Shown here: in pieces, positions 12,625 through 21,800 of the stretch
How positions within the stretch are numbered: position 1 is the first letter of the stretch
Layout: each line of letters opens with the position of its first letter
Source: Drosophila pseudoobscura
Lineage: Eukaryota; Arthropoda; Insecta; Diptera; Drosophilidae
Length of the DNA: 64,000 nucleotides
Direction: 5' to 3'
NCBI RefSeq assembly: GCF_009870125.1
Contig: NC_046683.1
Location: forward strand, 19,353,001-19,417,000
Program-made: the position numbers and the translations under genes
Notes under the pieces: model-generated
The model's input: only the letters and a program-made list of their open reading frames with translations
What the model was told of the DNA's origin: nothing
The model's database searches: none

Positions 12625-14037
12625 ATGTCCGACGCCCGCCGGCGTTACCGGAATAAGAAGCGGGATGATCATCGTCCGATGCAGGGTGCAGGACAGACAG
12701 CACCGGTCACCATTGCTCGACGGGAGGATCCACGCTGCGTCCAGCCGAAAATACTACTCAAGAAGGACATTGTGTCGGATCCTTGCAGCGGTAGCAGTAA
12801 CCAAGATCTGTCCTGCTTCCCCAAGACGCTCATCATCAATCGCTGCAGCGATGGGCGCTCCGAAAGATGCAAACCCTCGGGCGGTAGTGCTGCTGCATCT
12901 GGGTACCATCCAGCCGGATGCATGCCGCCGTCAGTAGCCTCAGTACACTCCACATCAGTTTGCGCGGCCCTGGCCAGTGGCACGTCCAATGACCGGGACA
13001 AGACCAGCTCGGGCTCCGGATCGGGAGCAGCCCTCCTGCCAGCTCAAGATCTTCAGCCGCCACGAATGACGCGCACCACCCCTCTAATTGTGTCAAACGG
13101 GGTGTTCAACGCCAATGCCCGCAAGCTCTTCCACAAGACAAACACGGACTTCACTGTGATAGGTGTCCTAGGTAGCCAGGGTGTGGGCAAGTCCACACTG
13201 CTCAATCTGCTGGCTGCCGAGCGGCCCCTGGACTACGACTACTACCAGCACCTGTTCGGCCCAGAGGCAGACGAGTGCATATTCCACACAAGGCTCAAGC
13301 ACAAGCCCTCCTCCGGGCAGAACCAGAAGAGCATCCTGCGCCCGCGCACTGAGGCGCTGCAGTTCTTCATCACCAGGGAACGTTTCATTCTGCTGGACAC
13401 GCCGCCGCTGCTGGCTGCCAACGGGAAGGAGGCGGACTACCTGGAGCTGCACTCTCTGGCCCCCATGTCGCAAATGCTCACCATCTGCCACATCCTGCTG
13501 CTGGCCATCGACGAAGTGAGTCTCGAGCAGCTGCATTTGCTGCATACCGCCCTGCGCCTGCGCCCGCGCACACCCTGCAAGGGCTACGTCCGCGACTACC
13601 TGCCCCATGTGATGTTCGTGCGCACACGCGCACATCGCCAGCACTTTGAGCCCCGCCAGCGGGAGCGACTCGATAAGCAGTTGGTCCATCTGTTTGGCAG
13701 CACCGGATTGCACATCTATCGGGGCCGCGGCGATGCCCGATGCCTGAACAGCTTCCTGCTGCCCGAGGTATACGGCAACGGGGCAACGGCCCACCATGCC
13801 TGCCTGGGCGAGCTGGTACGCCAGTTCCGCGAGCGGGTATTCAGCACGACGCGCGTCTCCATGTGCCAGAGCAACGACCTCAGCGAGGCCATTTGGTTCG
13901 AGCTGCTGGCGGAAAGTGTGCGCCGGGCAACGCCGCACTTTGAGAAGATCTATGCGGAGATCAAGCATCGTCATCTGGACCCACGCTGCCAGCGGCGTGC
14001 CGAGAACTGGCGCAACTTTGGCAATGACGCCAATTAG
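12625..14037 (+). CDS. Smg9: SMG9 homolog (nonsense-mediated decay factor), single exon, 470 aa
   Basis: SMG9 forms a complex with SMG8 that binds and restrains the kinase SMG1, which phosphorylates UPF1 during nonsense-mediated mRNA decay. The protein starts with a basic, low-complexity N-terminus (residues 1-150, Ser/Gly/Pro-rich), followed by a GTPase-like domain. The Walker A motif GSQGVGKS is at residues 183-190, and the family block with FFIT...LLDTPP lies about 70 residues later. The C-terminal third is alpha-helical in character and rich in Arg/His. No intron is needed, and the frame is open from ATG to TAG. It converges on the carnosine N-methyltransferase gene with 221 bp between stop codons. 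Assignment rests on the domain pattern. Confidence 0.85.
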   Translation: MSDARRRYRNKKRDDHRPMQGAGQTAPVTIARREDPRCVQPKILLKKDIVSDPCSGSSNQDLSCFPKTLIINRCSDGRSERCKPSGGSAAASGYHPAGCMPPSVASVHSTSVCAALASGTSNDRDKTSSGSGSGAALLPAQDLQPPRMTRTTPLIVSNGVFNANARKLFHKTNTDFTVIGVLGSQGVGKSTLLNLLAAERPLDYDYYQHLFGPEADECIFHTRLKHKPSSGQNQKSILRPRTEALQFFITRERFILLDTPPLLAANGKEADYLELHSLAPMSQMLTICHILLLAIDEVSLEQLHLLHTALRLRPRTPCKGYVRDYLPHVMFVRTRAHRQHFEPRQRERLDKQLVHLFGSTGLHIYRGRGDARCLNSFLLPEVYGNGATAHHACLGELVRQFRERVFSTTRVSMCQSNDLSEAIWFELLAESVRRATPHFEKIYAEIKHRHLDPRCQRRAENWRNFGNDAN

Positions 14038-14078
14038 ACAGAGATATCACCATGTGAACAAAAGATATATAGAAATAC

Positions 14079-14092
14079 ATTAAACCTTTATT
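14079..14092. terminator. Interleaved polyadenylation signals of convergent genes
   Basis: ATTAAA on the plus strand (14079-14084) serves the SMG9 homolog, and AATAAA on the minus strand (TTTATT at 14087-14092) can serve the methyltransferase gene. The two signals are two bases apart, so the mature 3' ends probably overlap. Confidence 0.5.
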
Positions 14093-14258
14093 GGAACCTC
14101 CTTTGTCTGTCGTTTCGATTGACGACGGACAGAGTGTCTGTCTATCGTCTGTGACGTTTTGGCTATGGCATCTGTAGGTGGGTTTCGAACTAGGTTTTGG
14201 TTTTGGTTTTGGGGATTTAGCCTGATTCTTCTCGATCGCCAATTAACAATTGGCCGTA

Positions 14259-16481
14259 TCACGTTTGTGGTGTTGTGGCAACAGTGTCGTCGTCCGTCTC
14301 AGTCTCATTTTGCGCGTCAATTGCGTCCGCGTCTGCGTCTGCGTTTCCATCATCGTAATGATTAGCAATGATTGCGTCCTCCATGTCGTTGTCCTCGCGC
14401 ATAATGAGATCATGGGGCTCTTTGGATCCTTTCGACTTGGAGTTCATCTTGCCGCAATGCTCCTCGTAGGGGCCCGGCTTGCGACAGACCCAGAACAGGC
14501 TCTGATACTCGCTCTGCTTCATCGATGACGGATTCTGGGCGTATTTAGTGCGAATTCCCGACCGCGAGCACTCAATCACAAAGCCCACACTCTCAATTAT
14601 GATGCACAGATCCTCGTACGTTGGCTCGATGCTATTCTGACCATTAACATCGCTGTAGTGGTATAGCAAAGGGCCGAGATTCACCCAGATGCCGCCGGGA
14701 ACGAGGATTCTGCAAAAACGAAAGTGAGAGACAGAGAGAGGAGGGGGAGAATTTCATCAGAATGTGAAATGAGGCTAGCAGAAGGCGTATTTACTTGTAG
14801 ATGGTTCGTATAAAGTCGATGACATTGTTCGCACAATCAATGAAGAAGCACGTGGCCACACAGTTGTAGCTGTGCGGTGTCTTATAGACCTCGAGAAAGT
14901 CTCCAGCCGCCATCTCTATGTTGCCCTTGGGTGGATTCTTCAGGGGGCAAACGTCGGGAAATCGCACAGCCGCCACTTGATCCTCGCGTCTCAGGTTGTT
15001 CACATACTGATGCACCCACGGGTACAGCACATACTTGTTCTCATAGTCGCATCTATGGAGAGTTCCAGTTAAATACTATATATTTGTGGGTAGTGACTGT
15101 GAAAATGGTACTCACAAATTCAGGACAAAGTTAGAGGCAATCAACATGAAGTAGGAGAACTCATTGCCCTCGCATGAGTAGCCCAGGCAGGCCAGCTCGT
15201 AGGTAAGCCGTCCCAGGCCAGCTCCTGGCACCAGAATCTTAATCTCGTTCAGCTCGCTGTGCATACAAATAGCAGAGAGATGAATAATGGGTTGGGAGTA
15301 TGATGGCGGATGGATTACTCACTAGTCGCTCGGCTTATAGTACTCCATGATGCTGTCAATGATCGGCTTGTAGGATTGCTCGCGCTCCAGTGCCCCGTCC
15401 GTGCTCCAGTCACGCGCAATCAACTTCAATGTCGACTGGGCCTTTAAAATTTTCAGAGGTTCAACATCAGCATCGTCAAGAACAAAATCATACTGCGTTT
15501 CAGATTCGGGATCAGGAGGGACCATATCATTCGGGGATAGATTTAGGAGAGATGCAAATATGCACATGTAAAGATTTTGTTTCGTATTGAGTTATAGATT
15601 AGCAGTAGTTTCAGAGGATCGGAGGGTCAGAGGAAGAGAGCAGAGGACAGTAGCAGAGTAAAGGAGGAAAAGGCAGAGAGAATGGAAATGAAAGCGTCTT
15701 CGAGCTTAAGCCCAAATCCTGCTCGCTGGGTGGCTACCTGGTCCATGTCGCCATGTCGAACGTGGGCTGGCGGCTCATCAAACTCGCTGTCCCCCTCTGA
15801 TGTGGGGCTGCTTGAGCCATCCGCCGGATAGAGGAGCCGTTCGCGCAGAATCTGTCGGATGACGGCCTGGTTGCGATCAATGCACGTGCGCACACAGTCC
15901 AGATGGGCCCGGTATTTGGAGAGCAGACGCTGATCATCGGCTGGCAGGCTGTTGAGGTAATCCAGGGTTCTTCTCAGCCGCTGGCATGCATATGGTCTGT
16001 GGATACGGGGTGCGGATGAGTGGCAGATAAATTAATTGATTTTCATTATCAGTCATTGACGCCGTGTGTTTGGTGGTACGAATCATGTTGCGACAACTGC
16101 ATGTCCCGTACAAGAACAGACATGCAGGCTGCTTATCATGTACACACACACACGCACGCACGAACGCACGAACGCTCAAAAATGCACCCACACACAGCGT
16201 AAAACTATGGTAATTTGTTGAGCTGCCGGCGGACTTGTCTGCACATGTCACAGCGCTTCTTCACCCCGACTCAACCTCTCCCGATCAGCATTCAAATACA
16301 GTTGGCCGGAGACCATTTCACTGACAGCCATAAAGGCAAACACTCACCCATAGTACAGAAAGGCATTCTGGACCTTCTGAATGTGCTGCTCTTCCTCATC
16401 TTCGTTGGCGGAAAAAGCCAAAGCCAATTGCTCATCGATTTTGGGATGCAGGGGAAACATTGATGGCATCGCGTGGCTCAT
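14259..16481 (-). CDS. CG11596: Carnosine N-methyltransferase (N2227 family), 6 exons, 453 aa
   Basis: The family (CARNMT1, formerly UPF0586) transfers a methyl group from S-adenosylmethionine to carnosine to give anserine. Exons are 16481-16348, 15996-15738, 15441-15323, 15256-15116, 15052-14795 and 14709-14259; phases agree and sum to 1362 nt. The SAM-binding glycine motif [10 protein letters not shown] is at residues 179-188, followed by the family hallmarks [16 protein letters not shown] and the late [13 protein letters not shown] block. The third exon's 5' edge could lie 6 nt further in (two AG choices); the longer form fits the family spacing. The start is the first ATG in a good context. 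A cluster of ATCGAT palindromes lies 120-190 bp upstream. The symbol is that of the D. melanogaster protein I associate with this family. Confidence 0.9.
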
Positions 16482-16598
16482 TTTCGCGAGTCACTTTCGA
16501 ATCTACAATATTTCTACGCTTAAAATTTTGCCGAAAAATTTTTCTACACCATTTCTCTTAGTGTTGGATTTGTCGTTCACAAATAGAGATGGAGAAAC

Positions 16599-16671
16599 AT
16601 CGATGCCACTATCGATGCATCGATTGTTTTATAGTTTTAGTAAACATCGATTGCTTGGGACGAATATCGAT
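16599..16671. promoter_or_regulatory. Cluster of five ATCGAT palindromes (DRE/BEAF-32-like sites)
   Basis: ATCGAT occurs at 16599, 16611, 16619, 16646 and 16666, five copies in 73 bp, some extended to TATCGAT. They lie just upstream of the methyltransferase start and just outside the Harbinger element. Such words are the cores of DREF and BEAF-32 (CGATA) sites, which mark housekeeping promoters and insulators in Drosophila. Confidence 0.5.
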
Positions 16672-16879
16672 GTTTAGCTAGAGACTTTGACTTTGCTAGC
16701 TGACTTATAGCCTCTGCACACTGAGCCCATCCCGGGGGAATGGTGGGATTTTTTGACAAATGTGAAACTCCGATTCACACTGCCACCATCCACCATCCAC
16801 CATCAACCATCCATCAAAAACAGCTGATGCCAATAACAAGTTCATTAAATTTGCGCGGAAGATTTATTAATTCTTAATA

Positions 16880-18333
16880 ATGGATGATAGAGATATAGCA
16901 ATTATTTCGGCTGTGGTTGCACAGCAAAATATTTTCTTGCACCAACTAATTATGTTGCTTAATGATGATGACGATGAGGACTTTAACTTTGACGAAGATG
17001 AGATGCTTGACTGGGTCACTGCCATAAAAACACAAAAGCCAGGAAGGTTATGGTCGTATGTGAGTACTTCTACTAACTTCAGCCAAAGTTTAAAGTACAA
17101 GGACATATTTTATGGTTTTAGAAGCGGTTCGGGACATTTTGGGAGAAAGATGTACCAGAAAACAACGAGGCGTTTTTCAAAGAGAGTTTCCGAATGGAGA
17201 GGCCCTGCTTTGATATTTTAGTGAATCGGCTTGAAGTGCTGCGAAAGAAGGACACCAACTGCCGAGCTGCAATTCCTTTGGAAAAGCGCATCGCCATTGC
17301 GCTTTACACTTTGGGCTCGTCCTCTGAGTACCGAACAGTTGGCAGGCTTTTCGGTGTAGCTCCAAACAGTGTGTGTAATATCCTGCACGAGTTTTGCAGA
17401 GCACTTATCCACGAGTTTTCGAATGAGTACATGTCGCCCAATTACCTAACTTCCGACAAAATTGATGAGTGCGTAAAGGGATTCGAGGCAATTGGGTTTC
17501 CTCAGTGCCTAGGTGCAATTGGTAGGAAATCAATAAGAACTTCAGCAATATGTTTACATATAAATTGGTTTTTAAACTTCCTTTTTATTCTAGATGCATG
17601 CCACATCGAAATAAAACCACCAGCAGCTGAGGCAGTAGACCACCATAACTCTAAGGGCTGGTATTCCACAGTCTTGTTTGCCCTAGTGGATCATAGGTAT
17701 GCAAATGCAAATATCTTGCACAAAAATATGTAGTTAGCAAGTTGGTTTAATGTCCTAAATTATTTAAATCCGATTCTTTTTAGATACAGATTTACATATG
17801 TAAATATCGGCTCTGCAGGAAGGTGCAATGACTCGATGATATACCAGAAGTCAAGCCTTGCAAAACATATCGAAGCATCGGCATTACTCCAAGAGAAAGC
17901 CAAGGAAATAAGCGGAGTAAACGTCCCTGTAATGCTTATCGGGGACTCGGCATTTAGGTTTTCTGAAAAGCTGATGAAACCTTACCCGTTTTCCACAGTC
18001 GCCTCTTTGGAACAGTGCACGTTTAACAGCAACCTTTCCAAAGCTAGGCGAGTGGTGGAAATTGCATTTGGGCATTTAAAAGCCAGATTTCGAATAATCG
18101 GAAAAGGTCTTGGTAGCCACCACAAAAATAATAGCGCCATAATAATGAGCTGTTGTATTTTACACAATATATTAAATATGCACAACAGCGCGATTAATGA
18201 AAATTGGGAGCTTGCAACAAATGATCAGCGCGAACAGCCCGATACCAGCAACAGTTCTGCTGACTTTAATCAGTCAGCAGAACAGATACGATCTGCAATC
18301 GCAAAATATTGTGTAGACCGTAATAAAAATTAA
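16880..18333 (+). CDS. PIF/Harbinger (HARBI1-like) transposase, 4 exons, 410 aa, apparently intact
   Basis: Exons are 16880-17059, 17122-17521, 17594-17696 and 17784-18333, joined by three short GT-AG introns (62, 72 and 87 bp) with phases 0, 1 and 2; they sum to 1233 nt without a stop. The N-terminus is acidic (run of Asp/Glu near residues 29-42). A helix-turn-helix-like region (residues about 110-150, ...VGRLFGVAPNSVCNIL) precedes the DDE nuclease. The nuclease shows GAID (D194), CNDS (D244), IGDSAF (D282) and RRVVEIAFGHLK (E320), which are the conserved Harbinger catalytic blocks. Harbinger transposases normally need a Myb/SANT-like partner to reach the nucleus and bind the ends; here only a remnant of one is present. 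The gene could be a young element or a domesticated transposase; the sequence alone does not decide. Confidence 0.88.
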
Positions 18334-18337
18334 AAAC

Positions 18338-18550
18338 TTATTTATTTTTTAAAATTTCTAATAAGTCGTTCTGGAATTTTGTTTGGGTGCTAATCAAGTC
18401 TTGCACCATCTTCTCCTGCCTAACGTCGTGCTCCTCCTTCTTTCTGTGGTGGCCCTTTTGTTGCTCGAGACGCTCCTGGGCGATCTCTGCCAGCCACGAA
18501 ATGTCGGTCTTTTTCTTTTTCTTTGGCGGACGCCCAGACAAGGGCGTCAT
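18338..18550 (-). pseudogene. Truncated C-terminal remnant of the Harbinger partner protein
   Basis: A 70-residue frame with a GRPPKKKKK basic patch and a charged, coiled-coil-like helix runs convergent to the transposase; the stop codons are 4 bp apart. In Harbinger elements the second gene, encoding a Myb/SANT-type DNA-binding protein, sits in this position and orientation. An in-frame stop (TAA) lies two codons upstream of the ATG and the putative right end of the element is about 100 bp away, so the DNA-binding N-terminal part is missing. It could still be expressed as a short nuclear-localised peptide. The family call is inferred mostly from context. Confidence 0.5.
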
Positions 18551-18689
18551 ACTTTATACTGTATTGGTACATTAACCAACCAATTTTTGTTGTACAAAAT
18601 GGCATTAAGTCCCACCAGGACAACCAGATGGTGCTGCAAAGCTATATGGTAGGGGTAGTGTAGCACCAAAGAATATATATACAATACCA

Positions 18690-18860
18690 AGGTGTTGCAT
18701 TAGGGACCAAAAGGCTCTTCTATGTCGAGGTCGCACGCCCTCTGCGCGGGGTATCTCTTTTCTCTTTTCACCTACATATGCTTCGTCTCTGACCGTTCAG
18801 CTCGTCTGGCAGCTGAGTCGGTCCCAGAATTCTACAACAAACAAACAAATAAGTCGGACT
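18690..18860. repeat. Dispersed repeat fragment shared with 38320-38420
   Basis: The stretch GGCAGCTGAGTCGGTCCCAG near 18806-18825 closely resembles GGCAGCTGATTCGGTTCCAA near 38368-38387, and both are preceded by a GCGGGGT...CTCT block. The shared words suggest two diverged copies of one interspersed repeat, possibly Helitron-like. Boundaries are approximate. Confidence 0.45.
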
Positions 18861-18869
18861 CCTCGCATG

Positions 18870-21800
18870 AGCGAATAATTCAAACCGGAATGACGAGTAA
18901 TACAATAGCAAATTTTGTGTCTTTGGCATGAAGAGTATAACATATTTGAAGTATATTTTCTGGGATCGGAGACTGCGATCGGCTGCACATTACCAAAGAC
19001 TGTGTACTTGTAGGAGCTGGCCATATAATGTCTTTGCATTCTCGGGTTCTCGTGCAATACCCTTTGAACTGTGCGCATCTACGACTGGCTGGCTTCGAAT
19101 AATTATAGATCTGGAAGCATTTATAATAATAACCAACCGCATATAAAATAAAATTGAATAAATCTGTGGTTTTAAAAGTGATATTTTTTTGTTTGTTTTT
19201 TTTTTTGTTTATTACAAAGAAGATATCCATTTTGCTTGCTGTAAACATGATCGTTACATATTCATATTGATGCATTTTATACGCTTTTGTGTTCAACATT
19301 AGTCGACTGGTGGGGATGGGGGAGGCTAGGGGAAAGGCGCTTGGTTGTTGGCTGGGGACTGGGGACTGGGGACTTGGGACTTGGGCAGGGTACGTGGCTG
19401 GGTGTACGTGTTCGTGTTGCCTAATAACTAGTACATAAGATAAATTGATTACAATTTAGGCTTCATCAGTAGTTTCTCCTTGTCTCCGCTTCCGGTATGC
19501 TGCTCGCAAAATTCCAAATCGAATTCGAGGCGAGGCGAGGCGAGGCGAGGCGGGCGAATCAACTGTTTGCGAATATGCATTGAATTGCATAAAATACATA
19601 CATACTCGTACATATATATATATATGTATACATATATGTTTTCTTGTTATAATTATTATAATAATGTGTTTAAATATAAGTAGGTATAGGTGTGTGTGTG
19701 TGTTTGTGTTCTGTGGATTCTTAACTCTAAGCTGTTAACATTTACTTCAAACATGTTTGCTCAGCTCTTCATAGTATAGTTTGCATCGATTGCAAATAGA
19801 ATCGAGTACTTGTCCACCGATCCACCAGTTGCATTTTGCATCTACTTATGTGGTGGTAATCTTAAGCTAACGATTTCGAAATTACTCGTACTCCGTGTTT
19901 CGTTTGGTTTGTGTATAATATGGTTGCTATCTTCTAAATGCACGCTACCTCAAAATGGCTAAGAGTTTGCATTTTCCTCAACTTGATGCTAAAATTTGCA
20001 ATGCTCAACACAACAAATGAAAATCTAGAAAAATTCGCGCATGCGCTCTCCATTGCATTGCATTCCATACCATTATTTTCATTGTTCGAAATTCGAAATC
20101 AACAGAGTATCTGTGTGTGCTTTCTTCTGTTTTTGTTTTTGTTTGTTAGGTTTTTAACAAGTTTGGATAAATTGTTGGCTTTCTTGTTCTTTTTGTTGTT
20201 GTTTCGTAATAGATTCGACTTAGTAGGTTGCTTCCTTTTTCGAATCGCTATCGAAAGACAAGTATGTAAATGACAATAAAACCATCTTGTTATCGTCGTT
20301 AGGTTCTAACGTGTTTTGTTTTCTTAATATTTTGCAGCTGTATCACAATGGGTTTTGGTTTACTTTTTACTTCCACTCTTTGACGTTACTTGTTAGCTTT
20401 CCGCTTCAATTTGATTCAATTTGTGGCCGAATACAAATTTTCATATAACGTATGTATGTATGTATGTATGTTTGTTTGTATAACTTACAATGCAACAAGC
20501 AGCACTGTTCTGTCAACAGTTTCTAATGCTCTTGCGTCCATTGCTAATCATCGAGTGTATGTGGTACAGTACCCTTCACAAGCCACTCCTGACTTTGGCG
20601 CTTAAAAGTATGCTTTTAGGTAATTATGCATTTATGTATGTATGTATGTATGTTTCTTGTGTGTGTGTGTGTGTCTGTGTGCGTATGTGTGTGGGCATGT
20701 GTGAGAGTTTGTTCACGTTCTCTTTTGCATTTTGGCACTTGTGCGAGACGCGCACTGACTGGCGGCGACCTCCGCATCGTAACGGTAAATGCAATTCACT
20801 TTTTGTTTTTTTTTTGTTGTTTTTTAGCCCTGGCTCTGGCAGCCCTGGCTTGCATGCATAGGCATGCACATATGTACATATATATTGGTTTTTCCATTTT
20901 TTTTTGGTTGAAAACTGAACCGAAACTAAAATCAAGAAAACGTAAACGTAAAAACAAACAGCTACAACGCAAAAACTAAACGATAAGCGTGGAGAAACGA
21001 TTTTAGATTTGTATGCGTTTCAGCGAACCCAAAACACAGTTGTACAACAAATTAACGAAATAACGGTCTTTCTTTTAATTTCTCGTGTTTTTCTTTGTGT
21101 TTGTGTGTTTCTGTGCTTTCTTTCTGAAAGCTTTCTGAACACATGGCGAAACGAGTACGCGACGCGACAGGACGTGGCACGCAGGCGATTGAGTTCAATT
21201 TGTTTTTGGTTCTAGTTACGTTGTTTTATACTTTTTGGTTGAATGTTTTTCAAAAGTTGCATTTCTATACTTTCAAAAATATATGCATGTATGTATGTAT
21301 TTATGTATATATGGATCTGCGATTCACGATCGTCCTTGTATATGTACATATATATACATAAATCATTAAGAAGATTGAGAGACTAGGGAGACTGGGAGAC
21401 TGGGAGAGTGCGAGAGAGAGAGAGAGAGACTGACGGAGTAAGTGGGAGATGAAGAGAGAGAGAGAGATAGAGAGAGAGCGATCAAGACAAGGTGGAAGAG
21501 TGTGCCCCAACATACAAAAAGGAAATAACAACAACAATAAATAAAATCCCCTCCATTTTGCGGATTGGAACTTTCTTTTTGTTTTTGTTATTTTTTCATT
21601 TCGTTTTGTTTTGTTTTTGGTGGGGGGAGTAGGGGGTCGGAGATCGGGAATCGGGACTCGGGAGTCGGGGATTTCAGTTTTAGTAACTCTCTTAAATTTT
21701 ATCAGTTTCAACGGCTTTTGCTCTTTTTTTTCTCATTTTTTCGTGTTTTAGTGTTTTTCGATTTTTTTTTGTTTTGTTTGTTTGTGGTTTGTCATTTGTT

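Larger units (their letters stand above)
16706..18646 (+). mobile_element. PIF/Harbinger DNA transposon
   Basis: The interval holds a complete Harbinger transposase gene and, convergent to it, the tail of the usual second protein. Imperfect inverted ends are visible. Outer words TATAGC-(C)TCTGCA at 16706-16718 and the complement of 18635-18646 (TATAGCTTTGCA) match with one gap. Inner words at 16741-16757 and the complement of 18601-18617 share TGGTGGGA and 13 of 17 positions overall. The spacing between outer and inner words is similar on each side. I cannot fix the exact termini or the 3-bp target duplication by eye. Confidence 0.7.

Noticed and set aside
13168-13974. 268-codon minus-strand open frame
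   Set aside because: Antisense shadow of the SMG9 homolog; the sense frame has the family motifs.
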